Below, one piece after another: positions 44,265-54,010 of a DNA stretch of 57,053 nt (position 1 is its first letter; the number at the start of each line of letters is the position of its first letter). The position numbers and the translations under genes are program-made. Where the stretch lies: positions 22,293 through 79,345 of the forward strand of contig CAJOJV010000030.1 of the NCBI GenBank assembly GCA_905234995.1. Reading direction: 5' to 3'. The stretch comes from an uncultured Eubacterium sp. (lineage in GTDB: Bacteria > Bacillota > Clostridia > Oscillospirales > Acutalibacteraceae). The notes under the pieces are model-generated. The model was not told the origin of the DNA. It saw only the letters and a list, made by a program, of their open reading frames with translations, and searched no databases.

Positions 44265-44870
44265 ATGATTAATAACATTAAAGGCGAAATAACTTATGCT
44301 GACGCTCAGTTTATCGTCGTTGAATGCGGCGGCATCGGCTTCAAATGCTTCGCTTCACTTAATACGCTGAAAACAATCGGCAAGGTCGGCAGCAGCGTCA
44401 ACGTGTTCACATATCTTTCGGTTAAAGAGGATGCGCTTGATTTATACGGCTTTGCGGATATGGCTGAAATGGAAGCTTTCAAAATGCTTATCACAGTCTC
44501 GGGCGTTGGCCCCAAGGCGGCAATCGCAGTGCTTTCCGAGCTTTCAACGGATAAGCTGGCAGTTGCAATCGCCTCGGCGGACGTCAAGGCAATTACCCGC
44601 GCAAACGGAATCGGCAAGAAAACGGCTGAGCGCATTGTGCTTGAATTAAAGGATAAAATGGCGGGAATCTCGCTCGGCGATAGTTCTGCTTCGGTTGCTT
44701 CGGCATCCTCAATCGTTGAGGAAAGCGATGCGGCAGAGGCGGTTGCAGCGCTCGTTGCGCTCGGCTTCAGCCAGAGTGATGCGGCGGTCGCAGTCGGTCA
44801 GATGGATAAATCGCTCTCAGCCGATGAAATGATAAGGCTCGGCTTAAAGCAGCTTTCAAGGAATTTATAA
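44265..44870 (+). CDS. ruvA: Holliday junction branch-migration protein RuvA
   Basis: The 201 residues show the RuvA order: an N-terminal OB fold (MINNIKGEITYADAQFIVVECGG), two helix-hairpin-helix motifs (ITVSGVGPKAAIAVLS and ITRANGIGKKTAERIVLEL) and, after a Ser/Ala-rich linker, a C-terminal UBA-like domain (EAVAALVALGFSQSDA) that contacts RuvB. RuvA tetramers bind Holliday junctions and load RuvB. Confidence 0.96.
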   Translation: MINNIKGEITYADAQFIVVECGGIGFKCFASLNTLKTIGKVGSSVNVFTYLSVKEDALDLYGFADMAEMEAFKMLITVSGVGPKAAIAVLSELSTDKLAVAIASADVKAITRANGIGKKTAERIVLELKDKMAGISLGDSSASVASASSIVEESDAAEAVAALVALGFSQSDAAVAVGQMDKSLSADEMIRLGLKQLSRNL

Positions 44871-44882
44871 GAGGAAAGATTT

Positions 44883-45911
44883 ATGCAGGAAATGGATTTT
44901 GAAAACAGAATTGTTTCAACGGAGTTCACCGATGCCGATAACGATATTGAAAGCAGCCTGCGCCCTAAGCAGCTGACTGATTATATCGGTCAGGAAAAGG
45001 CAAAGGAAAACCTTGAAATATATATAAAAGCCGCAAGAGCAAGGGCCGAGGCGCTTGACCACGTTTTGCTTTACGGCCCTCCCGGTCTCGGTAAGACGAC
45101 GCTTGCAGGCATTATTGCAAATGAAATGGGCGTTAACATCCGCATAACGAGCGGCCCCGCAATTGAAAAGCAGGGCGATTTGGCGGCGCTTCTAACAAAT
45201 CTGCAGGAGGGCGATGTGCTCTTCATTGATGAAATCCACCGCCTTAACCGCAGCGTTGAGGAGGTGCTCTATCCCGCTATGGAGGACAGAGCGCTTGATA
45301 TCATCATCGGCAAGGGTCCCTCGGCAAGGTCAATAAGGCTTGATTTGCCGAATTTCACGCTTGTCGGCGCAACCACGAGAGCGGGTCAGCTTTCAGCTCC
45401 GCTTCGTGACCGCTTCGGCGTAATTCTCCGCCTTGAGCTTTACACAAAGAATGAGCTTGCCTCAATCGTTAAGCGCAGTGCGGGAATTCTCGGAATTGAT
45501 ATTGATGAAAAGGGCGCGGCGCAGATAGCGTCCCGTTCAAGGGGAACGCCACGTATTGCAAACCGCTTGCTTAAAAGAAGCAGGGATTTTGCAGAGGTTA
45601 AGTTTGACGGCGTAATCACGGAGGAAGCTGCTTCAAGTGCTCTTGCAAATATGGAGATTGATGAGCTTGGGCTTGATGCGATTGACCGACGCCTGCTCAC
45701 AACTATGATAAGAAATTATAACGGCGGCCCCGTAGGGCTTGAAACGATTGCCGCAGCTATCGGCGAAGAGGCGGTAACTATTGAGGATGTTTATGAGCCC
45801 TATCTTATGCAGATAGGCTTTCTCGGCAGAACACCGAGGGGCAGAGTGGTTTCACCGCCTGCATATAAGCATCTCGGAATTGAAATTGACGGTCAGCAGA
45901 CCTTGCTTTAA
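44883..45911 (+). CDS. ruvB: Holliday junction branch-migration ATPase RuvB
   Basis: The 342-residue AAA+ motor has [12 protein letters not shown], Walker [10 protein letters not shown], Walker [11 protein letters not shown], sensor 1 [20 protein letters not shown] and a C-terminal winged helix ([11 protein letters not shown]). It drives branch migration with RuvA. Length and motifs are complete, and AGAGGA lies before the ATG. Confidence 0.97.
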   Translation: MQEMDFENRIVSTEFTDADNDIESSLRPKQLTDYIGQEKAKENLEIYIKAARARAEALDHVLLYGPPGLGKTTLAGIIANEMGVNIRITSGPAIEKQGDLAALLTNLQEGDVLFIDEIHRLNRSVEEVLYPAMEDRALDIIIGKGPSARSIRLDLPNFTLVGATTRAGQLSAPLRDRFGVILRLELYTKNELASIVKRSAGILGIDIDEKGAAQIASRSRGTPRIANRLLKRSRDFAEVKFDGVITEEAASSALANMEIDELGLDAIDRRLLTTMIRNYNGGPVGLETIAAAIGEEAVTIEDVYEPYLMQIGFLGRTPRGRVVSPPAYKHLGIEIDGQQTLL

Positions 45912-45929
45912 TTAACTAAGGAGTCAGAT

Positions 45930-47288
45930 ATGGGAAGATTATTCGGAACAGACGGCGTAAGAGGCGTTGCCAATAAGGATTTAACTAATGAGCTTGCTAT
46001 GCAAATCGGTATGGCAGCTGCAGAAATACTAATTAAGGATTTAAAGGACGGCGAGGAAAAGCCCACCGTAATGATAGGTAAGGACACCCGCGCTTCGGGC
46101 GATATGCTTGAGGCGGCTCTCACTGCGGGCTTCTGCTCCGTCGGCGTAAACGTAATGTCCGTCGGCGTTGTCCCCACTCCCGCAATTGCATATCTTGTAG
46201 GTAAATATAATTGTGCGGCAGGCGTTATGATTTCCGCATCGCACAATCCCTGTGAGTATAACGGCATTAAGATTTTCCAGTCAACGGGCTATAAGCTCCC
46301 CGATGCCGTTGAGGAGGAAATTGAGGCAATTATTCTTGACAGGCAGGAGCAGACCGAGCTTAAAATCGGCGGCGAGGTCGGCAAAAGAATCTTCTGCAAA
46401 ACTGCGGTTGAGGATTATATTAATCACGTTGTTTCCGTCAGCGATGTTCGTTTTGACGGCTTAAACATCGCGCTTGATACCGCAAACGGCTCCGCTTCGG
46501 TTTGCGCTAAGGAGATTTTTACAAGACTCGGTGCAAAGTGCCATATGCTTTCAGATACTCCTGACGGCGTTAACATTAACCGCAGCTGCGGCTCAACTCA
46601 TCCCGAGGAGCTTATGGAATTCGTTAAGGCAAATAAGCTTGATTTGGGGCTTGCCTTTGACGGCGATGCAGACCGTATGCTTGCAGTGGATGAAAACGGT
46701 GAGCTTATTGACGGTGATAAGGTTATCGCAATCTGTGCAACCCAGATGAAGCAGGAGGGCAAGCTTGCTCAGAATACTGCAGTTGTAACGGTTATGAGCA
46801 ATATGGGCTTCTTCAAGTTCTGTGAGGATAACGATATCCACTGCTCAAGAACCGCGGTCGGCGACAGATATGTGCTCGAGCGTATGCTCAAAAAGGGCTA
46901 TAACATCGGCGGCGAGCAGAGCGGCCACGTTATTTTCCTTGATTATGCAACCACGGGCGACGGTGAGCTTTCGGGCGTTAAGCTGATTGAAACCGTCGTT
47001 AAGAGCGGCGCAACGCTCGGTGAGCTTGCAAAGGTTATGACGGTTTATCCTCAGGTGCTTATAAACGTTGAGGTTACTCCCGAGGGCAAGCAGAAATACA
47101 ATAACGATGAATATATTATTTCCGCCGTTCAGGAGGCTGAAATGGAGCTTCACGGCGACGGCAGAGTTCTTGTCCGCGTTTCAGGCACGGAGCCGCTTGT
47201 GCGCGTAATGCTTGAGGGCAGGGATATTGATAAGATTACGGAGCTTGGCAACGATATTGCAGCCGTTGTCAGAGAAAGACTTAGCTGA
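45930..47288 (+). CDS. glmM: Phosphoglucosamine mutase
   Basis: The 452-residue enzyme of the alpha-D-phosphohexomutase family has the start GRLFGTDGVRGVAN, the phosphoserine loop MISASHNP (Ser104), the metal loop AFDGDADRML, the sugar loop GGEQSGHVIF and the phosphate-binding end RVSGTEPLVRVM. It converts glucosamine 6-phosphate to glucosamine 1-phosphate for UDP-GlcNAc and peptidoglycan synthesis. Its stop overlaps the next start (TGATG). GGAG precedes the ATG. Confidence 0.96.
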   Translation: MGRLFGTDGVRGVANKDLTNELAMQIGMAAAEILIKDLKDGEEKPTVMIGKDTRASGDMLEAALTAGFCSVGVNVMSVGVVPTPAIAYLVGKYNCAAGVMISASHNPCEYNGIKIFQSTGYKLPDAVEEEIEAIILDRQEQTELKIGGEVGKRIFCKTAVEDYINHVVSVSDVRFDGLNIALDTANGSASVCAKEIFTRLGAKCHMLSDTPDGVNINRSCGSTHPEELMEFVKANKLDLGLAFDGDADRMLAVDENGELIDGDKVIAICATQMKQEGKLAQNTAVVTVMSNMGFFKFCEDNDIHCSRTAVGDRYVLERMLKKGYNIGGEQSGHVIFLDYATTGDGELSGVKLIETVVKSGATLGELAKVMTVYPQVLINVEVTPEGKQKYNNDEYIISAVQEAEMELHGDGRVLVRVSGTEPLVRVMLEGRDIDKITELGNDIAAVVRERLS

Positions 47289-48166
47289 TGAGATACACAA
47301 AAGATTGGCAGGATTATGAGCTTATTGACTGTTCCTCCGGCGAAAAGCTTGAGCGCTGGGGCAATCAGGTTTTGGTTCGCCCAGATCCTCAGGTTATCTG
47401 GAGAAGCGAAAGGGTAAATCCAAAATGGTTTTCGCCCAATGCTCGCTATCAGCGCTCTAATAAGGGCGGCGGTGAATGGCAGGTTTTTTCGCGCATTCCC
47501 GATGCCTGGCAGATTAGCTATAAGGATTTAACCTTTAACGTTAAAACTATGGGCTTTAAGCACACGGGCATTTTTCCTGAGCAGGCGGTAAACTGGGATT
47601 TAACGAGAAGCGTTATTAAAAACAGCGGCAGAAAAGACGTTAAGGTTTTAAACCTCTTTGCTTACACGGGCGGCGCAACGGTTGCCTGCCTTAAAGAGGG
47701 CGCTTCCGTAGTTCACGTTGACGCCTCAAAGGGTATGACGCAGTGGGCGAAGGAAAACGCTCAGTCAAGCGGAGTTGCAGATTGCAACGTGCGCTGGATT
47801 GTTGACGATTGCTTTAAATTCGTTCAGCGCGAAATCCGCAGAGGCAATAAATACGATATCATTATTCTTGACCCTCCGTCCTACGGCAGAGGTCCCAAGG
47901 GTGAAATCTGGCATCTTGAGGATTCGCTATATGATTTTGTTAAGCTAATTGTTCAGGTGCTTTCCGATGAGCCGCTGCTTGTGCTTCTTAATTCATATAC
48001 AACGGGGCTTTCCTCCTCGGTTATGAAGTATATTCTTGATGACGTTATCACAAAGAAAATAGGCGGCAGTGTAACCGCGGATGAAATCGGGCTTCCCGTT
48101 TCGGAAAACGGCGGGGTCCTGCCGTGCGGCGCAACTGCCGTTTGGAGTAAGAATGAGCTTGATTGA
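47288..48166 (+). CDS. SAM-dependent rRNA methyltransferase-like protein
   Basis: The 292-residue protein belongs to the COG1092-like class I methyltransferases. It has an N-terminal beta region (WGNQVLVRPDPQVIW, GGGEWQVFSRIPDAW), motif I VLNLFAYTGGATVACLKEGA, VHVDASKGMTQWAKEN, and the catalytic-loop motif IILDPPSYGRGPKGEIW. Similar enzymes methylate 23S rRNA bases; the exact site cannot be told. It is coupled to glmM by TGATG and overlaps ecfA1 by 14 bp. Confidence 0.85.
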   Translation: MRYTKDWQDYELIDCSSGEKLERWGNQVLVRPDPQVIWRSERVNPKWFSPNARYQRSNKGGGEWQVFSRIPDAWQISYKDLTFNVKTMGFKHTGIFPEQAVNWDLTRSVIKNSGRKDVKVLNLFAYTGGATVACLKEGASVVHVDASKGMTQWAKENAQSSGVADCNVRWIVDDCFKFVQREIRRGNKYDIIILDPPSYGRGPKGEIWHLEDSLYDFVKLIVQVLSDEPLLVLLNSYTTGLSSSVMKYILDDVITKKIGGSVTADEIGLPVSENGGVLPCGATAVWSKNELD

Positions 48167-49004
48167 ATTTAAAAACGTTGATTTCTCGTATATTCTTGAT
48201 GAGGACGAAAGCGCCTCTCAGAATAACGAGGTCAGGGTTTTGCAAAATTTTAATCTGAATATTGAAAAGGGCAGCTTCGTTGCAATTCTCGGGCATAACG
48301 GGTCGGGCAAATCAACGGTTGCAAAGCTTACAAACGGAATTCTGTTCCCGAAAAGCGGCAGCGTAACGGTTGACGGGCAGCAGACGAGGGATGATGAAAG
48401 CATCATTGAAATCCGCAAAAAGGTCGGAATGGTTTTTCAGAATCCCGATAACCAGATTGTTTCTTCAATAGTTGAGGAGGACGTTGCCTTCGGCGTTGAA
48501 AATCTCGGCGTGCCTTCCGAGGAATGCCGCCGCAGGGTTGATGAGGCGCTTAAAACCGTCGGAATGTATGATTTCCGCCTGAGTGCTCCGAATAAGCTTT
48601 CGGGCGGGCAGAAGCAGCGCGTTGCCGTTGCGGGCATTATTGCTATGAAGCCGATGTGCATCGTGCTTGATGAGCCGACCGCTATGCTTGACCCGAGCGG
48701 AAGAAAAGAGGTTATGCAGACGATAAAGCAGCTCAACAAAGAGGATGACATAACAATCGTTTTAATCACCCATTATATGGATGAGGCTGTTCAGGCAGAC
48801 AGGGTCGTTGTTATAGATAACGGCGAAATACGCCTTGACGGCACGCCACGGCAGGTTTTTGCCGATATTGATAAGATAAAGGCGCTCGGTCTTGACGTTC
48901 CGCAGGCAACAGAGCTTGCACATAAAATGGGCTTCACGCCTGTTAAAACAATTCTTAACGCACAGGAATGTGTTGATTATATATTAGCAAATTCGGAGGG
49001 CTGA
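48153..49004 (+). CDS. ecfA1: ECF transporter ATPase EcfA1
   Basis: 283 residues from the ATG at 48153 (MSLIEFKNVDFSY). ABC ATPase motifs: Walker A GHNGSGKST, Q-loop FQNPDNQ, signature LSGGQKQRVAV, Walker B CIVLDEPTAMLD and switch His in VLITHYMD. With EcfA2 and EcfT it forms the shared energising module for vitamin and metal uptake by separate S components. The gene starts inside the end of the methyltransferase gene. Confidence 0.95.
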   Translation: MSLIEFKNVDFSYILDEDESASQNNEVRVLQNFNLNIEKGSFVAILGHNGSGKSTVAKLTNGILFPKSGSVTVDGQQTRDDESIIEIRKKVGMVFQNPDNQIVSSIVEEDVAFGVENLGVPSEECRRRVDEALKTVGMYDFRLSAPNKLSGGQKQRVAVAGIIAMKPMCIVLDEPTAMLDPSGRKEVMQTIKQLNKEDDITIVLITHYMDEAVQADRVVVIDNGEIRLDGTPRQVFADIDKIKALGLDVPQATELAHKMGFTPVKTILNAQECVDYILANSEG

Positions 49005-49006
49005 TT

Positions 49007-49876
49007 TTGGCAGTTTTAGTTTGCGAAAATGTTGAATATCTTTACAGCGTCGGCACTCCGTTTGAGGTTGCGGCAATCAGAAATATTGATTTTGTAGCCG
49101 AAAAGGGCGAGCTTATCGGCATTATCGGGCACACGGGCAGCGGTAAATCAACGCTTATTCAGCATCTTAACGGCTTGCTTGAGCCTAACAGCGGCAAGGT
49201 TTTTGTTGACGACAAGGATATCTGGGCAAAGGAAAACAGAAAAAAAATCCGCAATGTACGTTTTGCAGTCGGTCTTTGCTTTCAGTATCCCGAATATCAG
49301 ATTTTTGAGGAAAGCATTTTCAAAGAGATTGCTTACGGTCCTAAGCAGATGGGGCTTTCCGACGAAGAAATCAAAGGGCGCGTTTACCGCAGTATGGATA
49401 TCGTCGGCATCAGCAGAGAGCTTGAAAAGAAATCGCCCTTTGATTTGTCAGGCGGGCAGAAAAGGCGCGTGGCAATTGCTTCAATTATTGCTATGGAGCC
49501 GCAGGTGCTTATTCTTGATGAGCCCTGTGCAGGGCTTGACCCTCAGGGCAGGGAGCAGATTTTGCAGCTGATTAAGGATTATCAGTCAATAATGAAAAAC
49601 ACCGTAATTTTTGTTTCCCATTCAATGGAGGATGTTGCAAAAATCTGTGAAAAGGTGCTGGTGATGAATAAGGGCGGCGTTGCAATGTTCGGCAATGTCG
49701 CAGAGGTTTATTCAAGAGGCGCAGAGCTTAAGAATATGGGGCTTAACGTTCCTCAGATAACCGACGTATTCCTCACTCTTAAAGAAAAAGGAATTCCCTG
49801 CAGAACGGATATTTTCACCGTGGAGCAGGGCGTTGAGGAGCTAAACAGGCTCAAATCCGAGGGGGTGCTTAAATGA
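49007..49876 (+). CDS. ecfA2: ECF transporter ATPase EcfA2
   Basis: The 289 residues have Walker A GHTGSGKST, Q-loop FQYPEYQIF, signature LSGGQKRRVAIAS, Walker B VLILDEPCAGLD and switch VSHSMED. FQYPEYQ is typical of EcfA2 rather than EcfA1. The start codon is TTG at 49007, with GGAGGG upstream. It overlaps ecfT by 4 bp. Confidence 0.94.
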   Translation: MAVLVCENVEYLYSVGTPFEVAAIRNIDFVAEKGELIGIIGHTGSGKSTLIQHLNGLLEPNSGKVFVDDKDIWAKENRKKIRNVRFAVGLCFQYPEYQIFEESIFKEIAYGPKQMGLSDEEIKGRVYRSMDIVGISRELEKKSPFDLSGGQKRRVAIASIIAMEPQVLILDEPCAGLDPQGREQILQLIKDYQSIMKNTVIFVSHSMEDVAKICEKVLVMNKGGVAMFGNVAEVYSRGAELKNMGLNVPQITDVFLTLKEKGIPCRTDIFTVEQGVEELNRLKSEGVLK

Positions 49877-50685
49877 TTGGCGATATCACAATAGGTCAGT
49901 ATTTCCCCGGAAATTCCTTCATACATAAAATGGACGCAAGGGCAAAGCTTGTGCTTTCCTTCGCGGTAATCGTTTCTCTGTTCGTATGCAGAAATTTCTA
50001 TTCGCTCGGCTTGGTAATTGCATTTATCGTTGCAATTGTGCTTGTAAGCCGTATTTCGCTTAAAACCATTCTGAAAAGTATTAAGCCGCTTGCAATAATC
50101 ATTCTTATCACCTCGCTTTTAAATCTGTTTTACGGCAAGGGTGAGCCGCTTGTAAAAATAGGCAGCCTTAAGATAACCGAGGTGGGCATTAACACGGCGG
50201 TGTTTATGGCGGTCAGAATTATTCTGCTCGTCGTTGCAGGCTCAATGCTGACTTATACGACCACACCCACGGATTTGACAGACGCTATTGAGCGCCTGTT
50301 CAGACCGCTCAAGGTGTTTAAGGTTGACGTTCATTCAATTGCAATGACGATGACCATTGCATTAAGATTTATTCCGACTCTTATTGAGGAAATTGAAAAA
50401 ATTATGGCAGCCCAGAAATCCAGAGGCGCGGATTTTGAATCGGGGGGGTTAATCAAAAAGGTTAAGGCGCTCGTGCCGATTTTAATTCCGCTTTTCATTT
50501 CCTCCTTCAGGCGCGCAAGCGAGCTTGCGTATGCAATGGATTGCCGCTGCTACAGGGGCGGCGAGGGCAGAACGAAAATGAAGCAGGTCAAATTCACAAT
50601 TAAGGATTTGGTTGCGCTTTCGCTTATTATTCTGCTTTATGCTTTGATAATTTTGTTAAACGGATATTCGGCGGCGGTTATATGA
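49873..50685 (+). CDS. ecfT: ECF transporter transmembrane protein EcfT
   Basis: The 270-residue membrane protein has about five helices and the coupling-helix motifs AQKSRGADFESGG (with the ARG-like core) and a second Arg-rich element near RRASELAYAMDCRC, as in EcfT. It links the ATPase pair to interchangeable S components. No S component is encoded in the window, so this is a group II (shared) module. Confidence 0.94.
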   Translation: MIGDITIGQYFPGNSFIHKMDARAKLVLSFAVIVSLFVCRNFYSLGLVIAFIVAIVLVSRISLKTILKSIKPLAIIILITSLLNLFYGKGEPLVKIGSLKITEVGINTAVFMAVRIILLVVAGSMLTYTTTPTDLTDAIERLFRPLKVFKVDVHSIAMTMTIALRFIPTLIEEIEKIMAAQKSRGADFESGGLIKKVKALVPILIPLFISSFRRASELAYAMDCRCYRGGEGRTKMKQVKFTIKDLVALSLIILLYALIILLNGYSAAVI

Positions 50686-51416
50686 GAAATTTGCTTTTAA
50701 CAATCAGCTATGACGGCAGCGCCTATCACGGCTGGCAGGTTCAGGATAATGCCGTAACCGTGCAGGAGGTTTTTCAGTCTGCCGTTAAAAAGGTCTTTCT
50801 TGATGATATTGATATCAAGGGCTGCAGCAGGACTGACAGCGGCGTGCACGCCAATAACTTTTGCCTTTCCTTTAAAACAGATAAGGATATACCTTGCGAG
50901 AATATAATTATGGCGCTTAACACATATCTGCCAAAGGATATCGCCGTGCTTTCCTGCGTTGAAAAGTCTGAGGCTTTCCACGCAAGATACGACGTTAAAA
51001 CCAAGCAGTACGTTTATAAAGTTTATAACGGAAAAATCCGCAATCCCTTTCTTGATAAATACGCCTTTCATTATCGCTTCCCGCTTGATGCTGATTATCT
51101 TAACCGCGAGGCGCAGGTATTTTGCGGCACTCTTGATTTTGCAGGCTTCTGTTCCGCTCATTCGGGTGTTGAGGATACCGTAAGAACCGTCAAAGCCTTT
51201 TCCGTAAAGCGCGAGGGCGATATGGTTTATTTCACAGTTGAGGCGGACGGCTTTCTCTATAATATGGTTCGCATAATGGTCGGAACTCTGCTTTTCGTTT
51301 CAGAGGGTAAAATCAAGAAGGGCGAGCTTTCCGAGGTTATTGAAAGTAAAAACAGAAAAAGGGCGGGCAAAACCGCGCCGCCTCAGGGTTTATATCTCAA
51401 TAAAGTTAACTATTAA
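50682..51416 (+). CDS. truA: tRNA pseudouridine(38-40) synthase TruA
   Basis: The 244-residue protein begins LLLTISYDGSAYHGWQVQ and has the catalytic motif CSRTDSGVHA (nucleophile Asp), FHARYDVKTKQYVYKV, and the closing GFLYNMVRIMVGTLL and GKTAPPQGLYL. It makes pseudouridine at positions 38-40 of many tRNAs. The start overlaps the ecfT stop by 4 bp; the ecfA1-ecfA2-ecfT-truA order is common in Firmicutes. Confidence 0.96.
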   Translation: MRNLLLTISYDGSAYHGWQVQDNAVTVQEVFQSAVKKVFLDDIDIKGCSRTDSGVHANNFCLSFKTDKDIPCENIIMALNTYLPKDIAVLSCVEKSEAFHARYDVKTKQYVYKVYNGKIRNPFLDKYAFHYRFPLDADYLNREAQVFCGTLDFAGFCSAHSGVEDTVRTVKAFSVKREGDMVYFTVEADGFLYNMVRIMVGTLLFVSEGKIKKGELSEVIESKNRKRAGKTAPPQGLYLNKVNY

Positions 51417-51436
51417 TCATTTAAGGATTTCAGCTT

Positions 51437-52624
51437 ATGTCAACTAATCAGCGTGAAAACGAACGCAGGGAAAAACAAAATCAGAAAACGCGCAAGAAGC
51501 AAAGAATAATGTGGATTGTTATCGCAGTTGTGATTGCTTTGCTCGTTGTGATGAAGCTGTTTGAGCTTGATTTTTCATCAATCGGCAACGCGATCGCCAA
51601 TAAAGAGGAGGGTATAGTTTCCTCCGTTTCGCAGGGCAATTATCCGATTTCTCTCACCTCGTCAAAGAACGCGGGCTTCGGCTCGATTTCGGGCAACGTT
51701 TATGCTTTAACGGATTTGAATCTGAATATTATTAATACATCCGATGGCGAGGTTAAGCTCTGCTATGAGCACAGGCTCTCTAATCCCGTAATCGACGTTA
51801 ACGGAGGCTATGCCGTATTGTATGACCAGGGTGGATTAACCTACAGCCTGCACAGCGCAAGCGAAACGGTTTATACGGATAAGGCGGATAACGCAATCCT
51901 CTGCGCCGCAGTTTCACAGACGGGCAACGTTGCGCTTGCAACCACCTCAGACTCTGCAAAAACCACGATTAAGGTTTATAATAAATCCCTTGATGAAAAA
52001 TTCAGCTTTGACGTTTCTTACGGCTACGTTACTGCAATCGCTATGGACAGCAGGGGAACCCGCCTTGCTTTCTCCGCAGTTAATTCTGAGGGCGCAAAGC
52101 TCAAAACCGTCGTTTATACTATGAATATCAGCGATACTGAGCCTCGCGGAGAGTTTGAATATCCCGTTTCCTCGGTTGTTGATTTAAGCTTTAACGGCAG
52201 TGACGCATACGTTGTGGGCAACGATTTTGTCAGCACGATAACTTCGCTCAAAAAGGAGCACAAGGTTTTTGAGCAGGGCAGTATCAGCCTCGTTTCGTAT
52301 TGCTACGATTCCTCAAGCCGCCTTGTTGTTGCCTTCGCGGAGTTTGAAGGCGCAACGAGCAATTCCGTTGCAATCGTCAAGCCGTCGGGTAAGGTTTATT
52401 CACAGGCTTCGGATTTGCCTGAAATCAAGGCTCTTTCAGCCTCGTCCTCAACCGTAACAGTTCTTTCGGGCAACGAGCTGATTTCCTATAAAGCTTCAAA
52501 TTTTGAGGAAAAGCAAAGGCAGATTGCGTTTGAGTCTTATTCCGCAATTCAGCATATTTCAACCAAAGTGTTTGTCAGATATCAGTCCTTCGTCGATATC
52601 GTGGATAATAAAGACAATAATTAA
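51437..52624 (+). CDS. DUF5711 family membrane-anchored protein
   Basis: The 395 residues start with a charged cytoplasmic tail (RENERREKQNQKTRKKQR) and one membrane span (about 25-45). A long extracytoplasmic region follows, made of WD/beta-propeller-like blades (VYALTDLNLNIIN, VTAIAMDSRGTRLAFSA and so on). This fits DUF5711, known from Clostridia with no assigned function. It lies between truA and cvpA, possibly in the same transcript. Confidence 0.75.
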   Translation: MSTNQRENERREKQNQKTRKKQRIMWIVIAVVIALLVVMKLFELDFSSIGNAIANKEEGIVSSVSQGNYPISLTSSKNAGFGSISGNVYALTDLNLNIINTSDGEVKLCYEHRLSNPVIDVNGGYAVLYDQGGLTYSLHSASETVYTDKADNAILCAAVSQTGNVALATTSDSAKTTIKVYNKSLDEKFSFDVSYGYVTAIAMDSRGTRLAFSAVNSEGAKLKTVVYTMNISDTEPRGEFEYPVSSVVDLSFNGSDAYVVGNDFVSTITSLKKEHKVFEQGSISLVSYCYDSSSRLVVAFAEFEGATSNSVAIVKPSGKVYSQASDLPEIKALSASSSTVTVLSGNELISYKASNFEEKQRQIAFESYSAIQHISTKVFVRYQSFVDIVDNKDNN

Positions 52625-52635
52625 TAGGTGTTGCC

Positions 52636-53316
52636 GTGAATTATATTGATATATTTTTTATCGTGCTTGTTTTAACAATGATAGCAGCAGGCTATGCAAG
52701 GGGGCTTTTCCTTTCCGTGCTGACTCTCGTCCGTGCTGTTATCGTTTTCCCGCTTGCGTTCTTCGTTTCGGGCTTTTTCAATGAGCAGATTTATTTTTCC
52801 TTCGTTCGAGATATAGCGCTCAAAAAGGTAAATGAAGCGTTTGAATCCTCGCTGAACGTTGAGGAATTTGTTAATAACGTCAGGTCAACCGTTGCAGGCT
52901 TGCCCTTTGGGCTGTCAAATTCGGTTAATCTCTCTTTTCTTGACGATGTAACTAATGAGAATATCGCGCAGAGGATTGTTGATAACGCAGTTCAGCCCGT
53001 TGCAATAACCGTTATCAGGGTTCTGCTTTTTTTACTGACAGCTATGCTGTTCTTTGTAATCACGGCGCTTATAATTCATTTCATCAAAAAAGCGCAGGAC
53101 AGGCGGGATAATTCTCCGCTTAAGCAGACAAACAAGCTTTTAGGCGCCGCCTTCGGCTTTGTAAAGGCGTTTCTCGTATGTGCAGTTATCTGCGCAGTGC
53201 TCAGCTTTATGAGCACCTCGCTTCTCTCGGCTGAAAACAGCTTAAAGCTGGCTATTGATTCAAGCTTTGCTGTTGAATATATAAATAAAATAAACCCGCT
53301 TATTATTTGGTTTTAG
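52636..53316 (+). CDS. CvpA family membrane protein
   Basis: The 226-residue protein has four membrane helices and begins VNYIDIFFIVLVLTMIAAGYARGLF, the CvpA/colicin V production family start, with GAAFGFVKAFLVCAVICAV near the end. The start is GTG at 52636. The molecular role of the family is unsettled; members affect envelope integrity and biofilm. It is 11 bp after the DUF5711 gene. Confidence 0.83.
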   Translation: MNYIDIFFIVLVLTMIAAGYARGLFLSVLTLVRAVIVFPLAFFVSGFFNEQIYFSFVRDIALKKVNEAFESSLNVEEFVNNVRSTVAGLPFGLSNSVNLSFLDDVTNENIAQRIVDNAVQPVAITVIRVLLFLLTAMLFFVITALIIHFIKKAQDRRDNSPLKQTNKLLGAAFGFVKAFLVCAVICAVLSFMSTSLLSAENSLKLAIDSSFAVEYINKINPLIIWF

Positions 53317-53325
53317 GAGGTCATT

Positions 53326-53976
53326 ATGAACGGATTTAAGGATAATATGAAGGATTTATTCAAGGGCTGGAACACTATTCCTAACTGGCTTTGTTTTCTT
53401 CGCATAGCCCTCATTCCAGTTTTCTCGGTATTATTCATTAAGGATAAGTTTTTAATCGCCGCAATTATTATGGCTGTTGCAGCGCTCACGGATTTGTTTG
53501 ACGGCAAGATTGCAAGAAAATTCAATCAGGTTTCAAACCTCGGCAAAATGCTTGACCCGATTGCAGATAAGCTTTCGCAGATGGCAATCGTTATTATCCT
53601 GCTTTATAAATTCTGGGATAACACGTTTTTCAAGGTTCTCCTTTTTATGTTTATTGCAAAGGAAATCCTTATGCTTGTCGGCGGCGCGCTCCTGCTTGCA
53701 AAGGGACTCAGACCCGCCGCAGCGGAAATGGTCGGCAAGGTTTCAACAACGGTATTCTACGTGTTTATGATTGTAATCATTGCGTTCGGCGGCGAAAGCG
53801 CGGCAATTAAAAACGTTATTCCCGAGCCCGTAATGATTATTATGGTAGTAATATCCCTTATTCTGACTTTTGCGGCGCTGTTCAGCTATGTTCCGGGCTT
53901 TGTAAAGCAGCTTAAGGAGAAAAAGGCTAACGGCGAAAGCACTGACTCAGCAGAGGAAAGCGAAGCGGCTGAATAA
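53326..53976 (+). CDS. pgsA: CDP-diacylglycerol-glycerol-3-phosphate phosphatidyltransferase
   Basis: The 216-residue membrane enzyme carries the complete CDP-alcohol motif D-G-x2-A-R-x8-G-x3-D-x3-D: Asp59, Gly60, Ala63, Arg64, Gly73, Asp77 and Asp81 in DGKIARKFNQVSNLGKMLD. It makes phosphatidylglycerol phosphate, the committed step to phosphatidylglycerol and cardiolipin. AGGAGG precedes the ATG. The C-terminal tail (about 196-216) is charged and disordered, longer than usual. Confidence 0.93.
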   Translation: MNGFKDNMKDLFKGWNTIPNWLCFLRIALIPVFSVLFIKDKFLIAAIIMAVAALTDLFDGKIARKFNQVSNLGKMLDPIADKLSQMAIVIILLYKFWDNTFFKVLLFMFIAKEILMLVGGALLLAKGLRPAAAEMVGKVSTTVFYVFMIVIIAFGGESAAIKNVIPEPVMIIMVVISLILTFAALFSYVPGFVKQLKEKKANGESTDSAEESEAAE

Positions 53977-54010
53977 GAAAATAACCTATCTTAAGGAGTA
54001 AATATTTTTA